The notes beneath the pieces are model-generated. The model had not been told where the DNA came from. It ran no database searches and worked only from the letters and a program-made list of their open reading frames with translations. From the NCBI RefSeq assembly GCF_030815145.1, contig NZ_JAUSWJ010000001.1:930001-994000 (forward strand): DNA of 64,000 nucleotides, given 5' to 3'. This stretch comes from Kaistia geumhonensis (GTDB taxonomy: Bacteria > Pseudomonadota > Alphaproteobacteria > Rhizobiales > Kaistiaceae). Of this stretch, positions 37,167-46,296 are shown in pieces; position 1 is the stretch's first letter, and each line of letters opens with the position of its first letter. Made by a program: the position numbers and the translations under genes.

Positions 37167-37501
37167 TACTTCGCCTCTTGCGCCGCGCGATAGGCGGCCT
37201 GCAATTCCGATAGGAGGACACCGTCGACCGTGGCGCCGTCCAGTCGGCAGCCTTCGATCGAAACGCCCATCAGGTTGACCTTGGACAGCCGCGCTCCCGA
37301 AAGGTTCACGTCGTTGATGCGGGTCCCCGAGAGATTCGCATTCTCGACCGAGAGCCCAGACAGGTTCACGTTGGTCGCCGTCCAGCCCGACATGTTCACG
37401 TCGTCGAAGCGGGCGCCCGAAAAATTGACGTCGACGAAGCTCGAGCCCGCGAGGGTCGACCTTTCGACATCCAGCTTCTCGATGACGCCGCTGAGCTTCA
37501 T
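37166..37501 (-). CDS. Pentapeptide-repeat protein inserted in the nuo operon
   Basis: A 111-residue protein built almost wholly of about 16 pentapeptides in a ten-residue rhythm, for example [40 protein letters not shown]. This predicts a short right-handed quadrilateral beta-helix. It starts 4 bases after the nuoF stop and its TAA overlaps the nuoG ATG, so it is translated as part of the operon. It is not a known complex I subunit. No signal peptide or catalytic residues are seen. Possible roles, all inference, are a structural or assembly partner of NuoF-NuoG. Some related bacteria carry extra small genes inside nuo. Confidence 0.9.
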   Translation of the reverse strand: MKLSGVIEKLDVERSTLAGSSFVDVNFSGARFDDVNMSGWTATNVNLSGLSVENANLSGTRINDVNLSGARLSKVNLMGVSIEGCRLDGATVDGVLLSELQAAYRAAQEAK

Positions 37502-37505
37502 CGCC

Positions 37506-38813
37506 CTACTCCGCCGCCTCCATCATCTCCCGCTCGATCGGCTTCGGATTGGCCGAATAGAGATCGATCCGCTCCTCGATGAGCGGGCGGAAATGACGGA
37601 TGAGACCCTGGACCGGCCAGGCCGCCGCGTCGCCGAGCGCGCAGATCGTGTGACCCTCGATCTGGGTCGTGACCTGCAGCAGCATGTCGATCTCGCGCTT
37701 CTCGGCCTCGCCGCGCGCCATGCGCGCCAGAACGCGGGCCATCCAGCCGGTGCCTTCGCGGCAAGGCGTGCACTGGCCGCAGCTCTCGTGCTTGAAGAAG
37801 GACGAGATGCGGGCGATGGCGCGGACCACGTCGGTCGACTTGTCCATGACCAGCACGCCGGCGGTGCCGAACGACGACTTCACGGCACGCGTGCCGTCGA
37901 AGTCCATGATCAGCTCTTCGCAGTCCTTGGCCGGGATGATCGGACAGGACGCGCCGCCGGGGATGATGGCGAGCAGGTTGTCCCATCCACCGCGCACGCC
38001 GCCGCCATGCTTCTCGATCAGCTCGCGGAACGGGATGCCCATCGCCTCTTCGACAATGCAGGGCGTGTTCACATGACCGGAGATGCCGAACAGCTTGGTG
38101 CCGACATTGTTGGGACGGCCGATCGAGGCGAACCATGCCGCGCCACGGCGCAGGATGGTCGGTGCGACTGCAATGCTCTCGACATTGTTGACGGTTGTCG
38201 GGCAGCCGTAGAGGCCGACATTGGCCGGGAACGGCGGCTTCAGGCGCGGCTGGCCCTTCTTGCCCTCGAGACTCTCGAGCAGCGCCGTTTCCTCGCCGCA
38301 GATATAGGCGCCCGCGCCATGGGCGACATAGATGTCCATGTCCCAGCCATGGACGTTGTTCTTGCCGATGAGGCGTGCCTCGTAGGCCTGATCGATCGCA
38401 GCCTGCAGATGCTCCCGCTCGCGGATGAACTCGCCGCGAACGTAGATGTAGGCGACATGTGCACCCATCGCGAAGGACGCGATCAGCGCGCCCTCGACGA
38501 GATGATGCGGATCATGGCGCAGGATCTCGCGATCCTTGCAGGTGCCCGGCTCCGACTCGTCGGCGTTGATGACGAGATAGTGCGGGCGGCCGTCATTCAC
38601 CTTCGGCATGAACGACCATTTGAGGCCGGTCGAGAAGCCGGCGCCGCCGCGACCGCGCAGGCCCGACGCCTTCATCTGCTCGATGATCCAGTCGCGGCCG
38701 GCCGCGAGGATCGTCTTGGTGCCATCCCACGAGCCGCGCTTCAGCGCGCCCTGAAGGCCCCAGTCCTGGGCACCGTAGATGTTGGTAAAGATGCGGTCCT
38801 TGTCAGCCAGCAT
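37506..38813 (-). CDS. nuoF: NADH-quinone oxidoreductase subunit F
   Basis: A 435-residue flavoprotein that oxidises NADH through FMN and passes electrons to a [4Fe-4S] cluster. Visible are [19 protein letters not shown] for the FMN/NADH site, the segment [10 protein letters not shown], and the cluster motif [11 protein letters not shown] with a fourth cysteine in TICALGD. It lies 9 bases after nuoE and 4 bases before the pentapeptide-repeat gene. Confidence 0.97.
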   Translation of the reverse strand: MLADKDRIFTNIYGAQDWGLQGALKRGSWDGTKTILAAGRDWIIEQMKASGLRGRGGAGFSTGLKWSFMPKVNDGRPHYLVINADESEPGTCKDREILRHDPHHLVEGALIASFAMGAHVAYIYVRGEFIREREHLQAAIDQAYEARLIGKNNVHGWDMDIYVAHGAGAYICGEETALLESLEGKKGQPRLKPPFPANVGLYGCPTTVNNVESIAVAPTILRRGAAWFASIGRPNNVGTKLFGISGHVNTPCIVEEAMGIPFRELIEKHGGGVRGGWDNLLAIIPGGASCPIIPAKDCEELIMDFDGTRAVKSSFGTAGVLVMDKSTDVVRAIARISSFFKHESCGQCTPCREGTGWMARVLARMARGEAEKREIDMLLQVTTQIEGHTICALGDAAAWPVQGLIRHFRPLIEERIDLYSANPKPIEREMMEAAE

Positions 38814-38822
38814 GGTCCGCCC

Positions 38823-39743
38823 TCACTTCTTCTCGCCCGACTGCGCAACCTGTTCCTTGCCCCCGTCGGGACGAACCGACGGATCGGAAGCCGGCTTCGA
38901 CTGGTCGACCTGGTTCGGAACCTTTTCCTTGTCCGCCTCGGCCTGCACCTTGACAGCCGGAGCGACCGGATCCTTGGCCGGCGCCGGATCGCCCGCAGGC
39001 GCAGCCGCGGCGGGAGCAGGAGCTTCAGCAGCGGCGGCGGCGGCCTCGGCGGCCTTCGCGACTTCGGCGGCTTCGCGGGCCGCGATCGCCTCACGCGCGG
39101 CCGCAAGGCCGGCACCCTGCCCGATCATCGAACCGTCATAGAGTTCGGGGCTGGTCAGCACGCGCGCGCCGCCGATCGGCATGGAGTTGAAGCGGTCCGT
39201 CTGGGGACCGGGCTCCAGCGGCCGGCCGGCCTCGATGTCGTCGATGAGCTTGCCGAAGCTCTCCGCCGTGAGGTCCTCGTAGGTGTCTGGCACGATCTGC
39301 ACCATCGGCGCGTTCACGCAGGCGCCGAGGCACTCGACCTCTTCCCACGAGAGATCGCCGTTCGCCGAGGGATGGAAAGGCTCGGCATGGATGCGGCTGC
39401 GGCAGACCTTCAGAAGTTCGCCGGCGCCTGCGATCATGCAGGGCGTCGTTCCGCAGACCTGGATATGCGCCTTGCGGCCCACCGGTGCGAGCAGGAACAT
39501 CGTGTAGAAGGTCGCGACCTCGAGCACGCGAATATAGGGCATGTCGAGGAACTCGCCGACCCAGCGGATCGCCGGCTCGGAGACCCAGCCCTCCTGCTCC
39601 TGGATGCGCCAGAGGATCTGGATCACGGCGGACGCCTGGCGCCCGGCCGGGAACTTCTCGACGGTCTTCTGCGCCCAGGCGAGATTCTCCGGCGTGAGGG
39701 CGAAGCTCTCGGGCTGCTCGGCTGCAAGACGACGGACGGACAT
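38823..39743 (-). CDS. nuoE: NADH-quinone oxidoreductase subunit E with long low-complexity tail
   Basis: A 306-residue version of the thioredoxin-fold [2Fe-2S] subunit, almost twice the E. coli length. The four cluster cysteines are C97 and C102 (CGTTPC) and C138 and C142 (CLGAC). The catalytic-size domain ends near residue 205; about 100 residues rich in Ala, Pro, Glu and Lys follow and should be disordered or helical. C-terminally extended NuoE is known in alphaproteobacteria. Its ATG overlaps the nuoD stop (TGATG). Confidence 0.96.
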   Translation of the reverse strand: MSVRRLAAEQPESFALTPENLAWAQKTVEKFPAGRQASAVIQILWRIQEQEGWVSEPAIRWVGEFLDMPYIRVLEVATFYTMFLLAPVGRKAHIQVCGTTPCMIAGAGELLKVCRSRIHAEPFHPSANGDLSWEEVECLGACVNAPMVQIVPDTYEDLTAESFGKLIDDIEAGRPLEPGPQTDRFNSMPIGGARVLTSPELYDGSMIGQGAGLAAAREAIAAREAAEVAKAAEAAAAAAEAPAPAAAAPAGDPAPAKDPVAPAVKVQAEADKEKVPNQVDQSKPASDPSVRPDGGKEQVAQSGEKK

Positions 39744-40933
39744 CAGCGGTCAACCTCTCCGAACACGATGTCGAGCGAACCGAGGATGGCCGAGACGTCG
39801 GCCAGCATGTGGCCGCGGCTCAGGAAGTCCATCGCCTGGAGATGCCCGAAGCCCGGCGCGCGAATCTTGCAGCGATAGGGCTTGTTGCTGCCGTCGGAGA
39901 CGAGATAGACGCCGAACTCGCCCTTGGGCGCCTCGACGGCGGCGTAAACCTCGCCCTCCGGCACATGATAGCCTTCGGTGTAAAGCTTGAAGTGGTGGAT
40001 GAGCGCTTCCATCGAACGCTTCATCTCGCCACGCTTCGGCGGCACGACCTTGCCGTCCATCGAAGAGACGGGCCCCGTGCGCTCCGCGCCAGACAGCCGC
40101 TCGACGCACTGCTTCATGATGCGGATCGACTGGCGCATCTCCTCGATGCGGATCAGGAAGCGGTCATAGCAATCGCCATGACGGGCGACCGGGATGTCGA
40201 AGTCGAGTTCGGAATAGCACTCGTAGGGCTGTGAACGGCGCAGATCCCAGGCGGCGCCGGCGCTCCTGACCATCACGCCCGAGAAGCCCCACTTCCAGGC
40301 ATCCTCGAGCGTCACCTTGCCGATATCGACATTGCGCTGCTTGAAAATCGGATTGCCGGTCACGAGCGCGTCGAGATCGGCGAGAGCCTCGAGGAACGGA
40401 TCGCAGAAGGCGCCGATATCGTCGACCAGCTTCTGAGGGATGTCCTGATGGACCCCGCCCGGCCGGATATAGGCCGCATGCATGCGGGAGCCCGAGGCGC
40501 GCTCGTAGAAGATCATCAGCTTCTCACGCTCCTCGAAGCCCCACAGGGGCGGCGTGAGCGCGCCGACGTCCAGCGCCCAGGTAGTGACGTTGAGGAGATG
40601 CGACAACAGGCGGCCGATTTCCGAATAGAGCACGCGGATCAGCTGGCCACGCTTCGGGACCTCGACGCCGAGCAGCTTCTCGACCGCGAGCGCGAAGGCA
40701 TGCTCCTGATTCATCGGCGCGACATAGTCGAGCCGGTCGAAATAGGGCACGGCCTGAAGATAGGTCTTCGCCTCGATCAGCTTCTCGGTGCCGCGATGCA
40801 GCAGGCCGATATGCGGATCGACGCGATCGACCACCTCACCGTCCAGCTCGACGACAAGGCGCAGCACGCCATGCGCCGCAGGATGCTGCGGGCCGAAATT
40901 GATGTTGAAGGTGCGGACCTGGGCTTCGGTCAT
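39743..40933 (-). CDS. nuoD: NADH-quinone oxidoreductase subunit D
   Basis: A 396-residue subunit related to the large subunit of NiFe hydrogenases that forms the quinone site with NuoB. It begins [25 protein letters not shown], with the conserved HPAAHG loop, and has [22 protein letters not shown] and the C-terminal [11 protein letters not shown]. It is a separate protein from NuoC, not fused as in E. coli. Confidence 0.97.
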   Translation of the reverse strand: MTEAQVRTFNINFGPQHPAAHGVLRLVVELDGEVVDRVDPHIGLLHRGTEKLIEAKTYLQAVPYFDRLDYVAPMNQEHAFALAVEKLLGVEVPKRGQLIRVLYSEIGRLLSHLLNVTTWALDVGALTPPLWGFEEREKLMIFYERASGSRMHAAYIRPGGVHQDIPQKLVDDIGAFCDPFLEALADLDALVTGNPIFKQRNVDIGKVTLEDAWKWGFSGVMVRSAGAAWDLRRSQPYECYSELDFDIPVARHGDCYDRFLIRIEEMRQSIRIMKQCVERLSGAERTGPVSSMDGKVVPPKRGEMKRSMEALIHHFKLYTEGYHVPEGEVYAAVEAPKGEFGVYLVSDGSNKPYRCKIRAPGFGHLQAMDFLSRGHMLADVSAILGSLDIVFGEVDR

Positions 40934-40944
40934 CAGCGCTCGCC

Positions 40945-41556
40945 TCAGCTCGCCTTCTGGGGGGCCTTCTCGTCACCGGGCAGCACGTAATCAGTGCCTT
41001 CCCAGGGCGAGAGGAAATCGAAATCGCGGAATTCCTGCGTGAGGCGCACCGGTTCGTAGACAACGCGCTTCTGCTCGTCGTCGTAGCGGACCTCAACATA
41101 GCCGGTCAGCGGGAAGTCCTTGCGGAGGGGATGGCCCTCGAAGCCGTAGTCCGTCAGTAGCCGGCGAAGGTCCGGATGCCCGACGAACAGGATGCCGTAG
41201 AGGTCGTAGGCCTCGCGCTCGAACCAGTTGGCGCCGGGAAGCACCGGCGTGATCGAGGGAACCGGCGACATTTCGTCGGTCTCGACCTTGAGACGCACAC
41301 GCAGGTTTCGCGTCGGAGACAGCAGGTGATAGACGACGTCGAAGCGGTTCTCGCGCTCCGGATAGTCGGCGCCGCAGACATCGATGATCGAGACGAAGCC
41401 GGCCTTCGGATCGGCCGCGAGCTTCGCCACCACGGTCGCGATCTCGGCGCGCGCTACCGCCACCGTCAGCTCGCCATAAGCAAGCCGCCAGCCGAGAACG
41501 GCGTCGCCGCAGCTCTCCGCGATATGCGCACCCAGCTCGTTCAGCGTCTCGTCCAT
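40945..41556 (-). CDS. nuoC: NADH-quinone oxidoreductase subunit C
   Basis: A 203-residue peripheral subunit with the 30-kDa signature ([40 protein letters not shown]). Two adjacent ATG codons (41559 and 41556) follow GAGGCG; the second has better spacing, but the first is possible. It starts just after the nuoB stop and ends 11 bases before nuoD. The longer upstream frame is a shadow of nuoB. Confidence 0.96.
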   Translation of the reverse strand: MDETLNELGAHIAESCGDAVLGWRLAYGELTVAVARAEIATVVAKLAADPKAGFVSIIDVCGADYPERENRFDVVYHLLSPTRNLRVRLKVETDEMSPVPSITPVLPGANWFEREAYDLYGILFVGHPDLRRLLTDYGFEGHPLRKDFPLTGYVEVRYDDEQKRVVYEPVRLTQEFRDFDFLSPWEGTDYVLPGDEKAPQKAS

Positions 41557-41563
41557 CATCGCC

Positions 41564-42160
41564 TCAGCGCTCGATCGTTCCGGTGCGGCGGATCTTCTTC
41601 TGCAGCAGCAGCACGCCGTAGAGCAGCGCCTCCGCCGTCGGCGGGCAGCCGGGGACATAGATGTCGACCGGCACGACGCGATCACAGCCGCGCACGACGG
41701 CATAGGAGTAGTGGTAGTAGCCGCCGCCATTGGCGCAGGAGCCCATCGAGATGACGTAGCGCGGTTCCGGCATCTGGTCATAGACCTTGCGGAGCGCGGG
41801 GGCCATCTTGTTGGTCAGAGTGCCGGCGACGATCATCACATCGGACTGCCGCGGCGAGGCGCGCGGCGCGAAGCCGAAACGCTCCACGTCGTAGCGCGGC
41901 ATCGAGACCTGCATCATCTCGACGGCGCAGCAGGCGAGGCCGAAGGTCATCCACATCAGCGAGCCGGTGCGCGCCCAGGTGATGAGGTCGTCAGCGGCGG
42001 CGACGAAGAAGCCCTTGTCGGCCAGTTCGCCGTTCACTTCCATGAAGAACTTGTCGTCATGGCCGAGCGGCCGTCCGGACGCATCGACGAGGCCACGCGG
42101 CCGCTCGGCGACGAGCGGCCCGCGAGCCGGGGCAGCTGCCGGGGTCTGGTTCAATCCCAT
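41564..42160 (-). CDS. nuoB: NADH-quinone oxidoreductase subunit B
   Basis: A 198-residue subunit carrying the terminal N2 [4Fe-4S] cluster. The ligand cysteines are in [18 protein letters not shown] and [13 protein letters not shown]. The start ATG at 42160 is preceded by GAAGGGAGCG inside the end of nuoA, which it overlaps by ten bases. The first 40 residues are a Pro/Arg-rich extension relative to E. coli. Confidence 0.97.
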   Translation of the reverse strand: MGLNQTPAAAPARGPLVAERPRGLVDASGRPLGHDDKFFMEVNGELADKGFFVAAADDLITWARTGSLMWMTFGLACCAVEMMQVSMPRYDVERFGFAPRASPRQSDVMIVAGTLTNKMAPALRKVYDQMPEPRYVISMGSCANGGGYYHYSYAVVRGCDRVVPVDIYVPGCPPTAEALLYGVLLLQKKIRRTGTIER

Positions 42161-42516
42161 TCGAGCGCTCCCTTCTTCCATTCGTAGATAAAGCCGATCG
42201 TGAGCACTGCGAGGAAGATCATCATCGACCAGAAGCCGAACCAGCCGATCGAGCCGAACGTCACCGCCCAGGGGAACAGGAAGGCCACTTCGAGATCGAA
42301 GATGATGAACAGGATCGCCACGAGGTAGAAGCGGACGTCGAACTTCATGCGCGCGTCGTCAAAGGCATTGAAGCCACACTCATAGGCCGAGAGCTTCTCC
42401 GGGTCCGGATTGCGGTAGGCCACGAGGAAGGGCGAGACCAGCAGCGCGAGACCGATAACCAGCGCTATGCCGAGAAAGACGACGATCGGCAGATATTCGC
42501 GCAAGAGAGCATCCAT
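42151..42516 (-). CDS. nuoA: NADH-quinone oxidoreductase subunit A
   Basis: A 121-residue membrane subunit with three helices and the conserved loop [41 protein letters not shown], whose cysteine lies near the quinone channel. It is the first gene of the nuo operon; the promoter must lie in the 405-base gap upstream. Confidence 0.97.
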   Translation of the reverse strand: MDALLREYLPIVVFLGIALVIGLALLVSPFLVAYRNPDPEKLSAYECGFNAFDDARMKFDVRFYLVAILFIIFDLEVAFLFPWAVTFGSIGWFGFWSMMIFLAVLTIGFIYEWKKGALEWD

Positions 42517-42921
42517 GATCCGCTCCGACCTTCAACCGGCCTGGGCGGCCGGCGTGCGACGCAACAAGGCGCCAACCGCTTAACTCTGCTGTCTTATCCA
42601 GCCATCCAAACGGGGCCGGAACCGATTTCGCCGAGGTCCGAAAACAACAAGCGAGCCTTAGCGGAGGCCGTCTGAAGTGGCAAGCCCCGCGCCATGCCAG
42701 GTCGCCACATGGGTGGCCGCAACCCGGCGTCATCTTGGCGGAATTTCGCCTGTCGTTGAATTGGAACGATGAAAAAAGCCCGCGCGCGGCGAAATGTCCC
42801 GCGCGTCAAGGGAGGCGGCTCGCGCCCGCCCCCGCATCCCATTGCGGCGATGCCGACTCGTCTCTCGCTCTTTTCGAAGGTGCCGCGGTCTGGTCTTCTT
42901 TCTCCGCCAACGGAGACGCCC
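42517..42921. other. Gene-free gap between nuoA and the FUSC gene
   Basis: This 405-base divergent gap should hold the nuo operon promoter on the minus strand and that of the FUSC-like gene on the plus strand. I see no convincing -35/-10 pair. A near-palindrome GGCGGAATTTCGCC (42737-42750) is the only symmetrical element noted. Open frames across it have shadow-like composition. Confidence 0.4.
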
Positions 42922-43998
42922 ATGACCGGCTCACCCCATGTCGTATCGACACCCCGTCGCGTCAGGACGCGCGAGCGTCTGGGCGACTGGCTGGCTTTTC
43001 ACCGCGTGACGCTGAAGCGATCCATCCGCTTCACGGTCACGGTCATGGCGCCAATCGTGGTCACGCTCTTCACCGGGCCGGAGACCTGGCTCGTCTACGC
43101 GATGGTCTCGGCCATCGTTGCCTTTGCGGGGGACGCCGGCGGCCCGCGTCTGCAACGATTCGGCTGGATGGCGACGGGTCCGCTGGCGCTGGCGGCCGGC
43201 CTCGCTCTCGGCGCCGCGTCGACGGGCCACCTGCCGGCCGTGTTCGCCCTCTCCATGGGCGCTGGCCTCGCCTACGGCCTGGTCGAGACCGCGCATCCGC
43301 ATCTGCTGCTCGCGACCCGGTTCTTCGCCTTCGGCATCGTGCTGGCCGGCCTCGTCAGCGCCCCGACGCCGGTCGACTTCCTGGCGATCGCCATCATGCT
43401 GGTCTTCTCCTGGCTGATCTCGCTTGCCAGCGATCTCGCGGACGGTCGCCAGACGGCGCTTTCTGTCCCGCCAGCCGCCTCTATCGGCCTCAGCCTGCGC
43501 GGCGCGCTCGGCCCACGCATCGCGTTCGCGATCGCGGTATCGCTCTCGATCGGCGCGGCGCTGACGGCGGCCGTGCTCGTCGGCTCGCTGCGGCCGTCCT
43601 GGACCTGCCTCACCGTGCTGCTGGTCATGCGGTCGGAAGTGCTGGGCAGCTTGCGCCTTGCCGGCGCGCGCGTCCTGGGAACGCTCGGTGGCGTCGTCGC
43701 GGCCGTGGGGATCGCCCATGTCGGCAGCCACCGGGTCACGCTGCTCGCGATGGCGCTCGCCGCCTTCGTGCGCTGGCCGGCGGAACAGTTCCACAATGCG
43801 CTCGGCGTCTTCTGCCTGACGCTGTTCGTGCTGCTGATGGTCGAGCTCGTGACGCCCGACAGTCACACGGCCAACCTGCTGCTGCACGAACGGCTGACGG
43901 ACACCGTCATCGGAGCGATCGCGGCGGCCGTCGGGCTCGCGGCGTTCAAACTGCTTCAGATCGCACGAGGCGACAGAACAGACGAGCAACGGACTTAG
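42922..43998 (+). CDS. FUSC-like / aromatic-acid exporter family membrane protein
   Basis: A 358-residue protein with two groups of hydrophobic segments (about residues 35-165 and 200-345), each of roughly five to six helices, the duplicated plan of FUSC / fusaric-acid-resistance-type exporters, here without the large soluble domain. ATG 42922 follows CGGAG with a six-base spacing; the longer upstream frame is discarded. Substrate unknown. It lies between nuoA and tRNA-Asp and is not part of the conserved gene order, so it may be a lineage-specific insertion. Family assignment is moderate. Confidence 0.7.
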   Translation: MTGSPHVVSTPRRVRTRERLGDWLAFHRVTLKRSIRFTVTVMAPIVVTLFTGPETWLVYAMVSAIVAFAGDAGGPRLQRFGWMATGPLALAAGLALGAASTGHLPAVFALSMGAGLAYGLVETAHPHLLLATRFFAFGIVLAGLVSAPTPVDFLAIAIMLVFSWLISLASDLADGRQTALSVPPAASIGLSLRGALGPRIAFAIAVSLSIGAALTAAVLVGSLRPSWTCLTVLLVMRSEVLGSLRLAGARVLGTLGGVVAAVGIAHVGSHRVTLLAMALAAFVRWPAEQFHNALGVFCLTLFVLLMVELVTPDSHTANLLLHERLTDTVIGAIAAAVGLAAFKLLQIARGDRTDEQRT

Positions 43999-44009
43999 CA
44001 GGGAGAAAA

Positions 44010-44086
<77 letters not shown>

Positions 44087-44277
44087 GCTGGGGTCCCTCT
44101 TGCGAGGGCCGAAGCGGCGTCGCCGCGTCGTGTGGGCGGTGAAGTACGGCACCGTTTGGGTCAAGTCAAGCGGCACCCGGTCCGACTGTGGATAAGCCGG
44201 AGGCGAGCCGGCTCAACCGAGCATCGGGCACCGCCCGGCTTGACGGCCGCCGCCGCGCGCCGACTAAGTGGCCCGCG

Positions 44278-45486
44278 ATGACCCTCCTCTCCCCCGCCGA
44301 CTTCGCCGAACGCGCCGGCTGCACGGAAGCACAGCTATCGGCGCTTCGCGGGCTCGGAATCCTCGGCGGCGACGGCAGCGGCCACGACGCCGGCGATGTG
44401 AACCGGGTTCGCCTGGCGCTGTCGCTCGAAGCCGCCGGAATCGCCCTCCCCGATCTCGCCGAGGCGATCCGCGCAGGCCTGCTCTCGCTCGATTTCACCG
44501 GCCAGCTGATGTTCGAGCCGGTCGCGCTCACTGGAATCGCGAGCGAGAACGGAATCGCCGGGCTGGGGCTGCCCGTCGATGTGGTGCGTCGCATGCGAAG
44601 CGCCATGGGCCTGTCGGAGCTGGAGCCGGGCGCGCCGCTTCGCGAGGACGACCGCGAGCTCCTGCAACTGATCGCCGCCGCGCGCGCCGCGGGTCTCTCC
44701 GACGACAGCCTCGCGCGCGTGCTGCGCGTGTTCGGTCAATCCGCCCGTCGAACGGTCGAGGCGATGCGCGACCTCTTCCGCAGCCAGGTGGAGGAGCCGA
44801 TGCTGGCTGCCGGCGCCGGCAGCGGCGCGATGCTGGCGTCGACCGCGGCATTGCGGCTGCAATTGCAGCGGCTCGGCTTTCGAGCGCTCCACCTGCTGCA
44901 GCGGCGGATGCTGGAAGATGCAGTGTTCGACAATGTCGCAACACGAATCCAGGAAGCGCTGCCGGCGCGCCCCGCCGGGGTTGGGGCGACATCGGCCGGC
45001 TTCACCGTCGTTTTCGCCGACCTCACCGGCTATACGATGCTCACCCACCGCGTCGGCGATGCCGAGGCCGCGGAACAGGCCGCGACCTTCGAGGCCATCG
45101 GCTACGAGACGGCGCTGATCGCCGGTGGACGGTTCATCAAGTCGCTCGGCGACGGCATCCTGCTGCAGTTCGGGGACGCGGCTACGGCGCTCGATACCAG
45201 CTTCCGACTGCGCGATCATGCGACGATCCTCGCGCTACCGCCGCTCAGGATCGGATTGGCAACGGGATCGGTGGTGCCGCGCGACGGCGACATCTTCGGC
45301 CGCACCGTCAATCTCGCTGCGCGCGCCGCCGCCGAAGCGGCCGCCGACGAAGTGCTGGCCTGCGATGCGACGGTCGAACAGATGCCCGCCGTCAGGCGCC
45401 CATCCTATCGCTTCACGGCGCGCGAGCCGTCAACACTCAAGGGATTCCCGGCGCCGACGACGCTCTATGCGGTCAGCCGCGCCTGA
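44278..45486 (+). CDS. Class III adenylate cyclase with N-terminal regulatory domain
   Basis: A 402-residue protein. The C-terminal 165 residues are a class III nucleotide cyclase homology domain with metal-binding D248 (FADLTGY) and D292 (SLGDG), substrate-specifying K288 and D338 (GDIFG), and the transition-state N345 and R349 (TVNLAAR). This set predicts adenylate rather than guanylate cyclase activity. The N-terminal 225 residues are helical and recall the regulatory domain of the mycobacterial Rv1264 type; the extreme N-terminus (PADFAERAGCTEAQLSAL) also looks MerR-like. No membrane segment. ATG 44278 is chosen because the domain starts there; an in-frame ATG at 44188 exists. It sits between two tRNA genes. 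Confidence 0.82.
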   Translation: MTLLSPADFAERAGCTEAQLSALRGLGILGGDGSGHDAGDVNRVRLALSLEAAGIALPDLAEAIRAGLLSLDFTGQLMFEPVALTGIASENGIAGLGLPVDVVRRMRSAMGLSELEPGAPLREDDRELLQLIAAARAAGLSDDSLARVLRVFGQSARRTVEAMRDLFRSQVEEPMLAAGAGSGAMLASTAALRLQLQRLGFRALHLLQRRMLEDAVFDNVATRIQEALPARPAGVGATSAGFTVVFADLTGYTMLTHRVGDAEAAEQAATFEAIGYETALIAGGRFIKSLGDGILLQFGDAATALDTSFRLRDHATILALPPLRIGLATGSVVPRDGDIFGRTVNLAARAAAEAAADEVLACDATVEQMPAVRRPSYRFTAREPSTLKGFPAPTTLYAVSRA

Positions 45487-45505
45487 GGGGTGCCGCGAGC
45501 GGGAA

Positions 45506-45581
45506 TGGTGGGCGGTGAGAGACTCGAACTCCCGACATCCTCGGTGTAAACGAGGCGCTCTACCAACTGAGCTAACCGCCC
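45506..45581 (-). tRNA. tRNA-Val (TAC anticodon)
   Basis: A 76-base cloverleaf. Acceptor arm GGGCGGT pairs with ACCGCCC, then an A discriminator and an encoded CCA. Anticodon stem CCTCG/CGAGG with loop TTTACAC gives anticodon TAC. It lies downstream of hupB on the same strand, a common order in Hyphomicrobiales. Confidence 0.97.
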
Positions 45582-45727
45582 ACAAGGCGCCGCAAGGCGC
45601 GCCCCGTCTATAGACGATCTCCGGCCACATGGGAAACGGCCGGACGATGAGAACGAACCCGGCGCCAAGGCGTCGGGATCAGCGCGTCATGCCTTCGTTC
45701 GCTACGAGATGACGCATCGCGGTAGGG

Positions 45728-45817
45728 CTAGCCCTTGGCGCGGCCTTTGGCGCGGCCGCGGGCCGCCGCCAGGGTGGGCGGCCGCTCGGCCGCCTCCCCG
45801 GCAACAGCGGGAGCGCC
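45728..45817 (-). other. In-frame basic tail reading frame after the hupB stop codon
   Basis: Directly after the hupB TAA (45818-45820) the same frame stays open for 29 codons to a TAG at 45728. The peptide is Ala/Pro/Glu-rich at first, then ends in the basic repeat AAARGRAKGRAKG. Such Ala/Lys/Arg tails occur on extended HU proteins. It could be a relic of a longer HU, a readthrough extension or chance in GC-rich DNA. Confidence 0.4.
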
Positions 45818-46090
45818 TTAGTTGACGGCGTCCTTCAGGCCCTTGCCGGCCTTGAACTTCGGGGTCTTCGAGGCGGCGATGGCGATGGTCTCGCCCGTGC
45901 GGGGGTTGCGGCCCTCGCTGGCGGCGCGCTCGGCGACGCTGAAATTGCCGAAGCCGATGATCTTGACTTCGTCGCCGGCCTTCAGGGCGCCGGTGATCGC
46001 GTCGAACGTTGCATCGACGGCTTCGGCGGCGGCGGCCTTGGAGGTACCGGTACGCTCGGCGACAGCGGCGATGAGATCGTTCTTGTTCAT
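45818..46090 (-). CDS. hupB: DNA-binding protein HU
   Basis: A 90-residue nucleoid protein of normal length, starting [36 protein letters not shown], with the DNA-binding arm [45 protein letters not shown] bends and compacts DNA as a dimer. ATG 46090 follows AAAGGATCATC; a longer frame from 46126 is not supported. Its place next to lon is typical for alphaproteobacteria. The same frame continues 29 codons after the stop as a basic tail. Confidence 0.97.
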   Translation of the reverse strand: MNKNDLIAAVAERTGTSKAAAAEAVDATFDAITGALKAGDEVKIIGFGNFSVAERAASEGRNPRTGETIAIAASKTPKFKAGKGLKDAVN

Positions 46091-46235
46091 GATGATCCTT
46101 TCCCTGGTCACGAACCCGGCCCGCATGAGTCGGACCCGGCCATGGCGGGGTATCTCAACGAATTGTGCGGCCGTGGCAAGCGAAAATGGCGGTTTTCCGC
46201 GATTTCGGGCGACAATTCAGTGAATCGAGATGCGA

Positions 46236-46265
46236 AAACGCCCGCCACGAGGGCGGGCGTTCGCG
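46236..46265 (-). terminator. Terminator after lon
   Basis: ACGCCCGCC (46238-46246) pairs with GGCGGGCGT (46252-46260) around a 5-base loop; read on the minus strand the stem is followed by a short T run (GTTTTCGC). It lies about 35 bases after the lon stop. Confidence 0.75.
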
Positions 46266-46296
46266 ATTCTGGGTGGCGGCGAGGTGCCGCCGGGGC

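Noticed and set aside
37230-39878. An 882-codon open frame on the plus strand across nuoF and nuoE, and others like it (35256-37193, 24586-26697, 28886-30544)
   Set aside because: They lie antisense to clear complex I and RNase J genes, have Arg/Asp/His/Gly-rich shadow composition and no family motifs. Long antisense frames are expected in GC-rich DNA.
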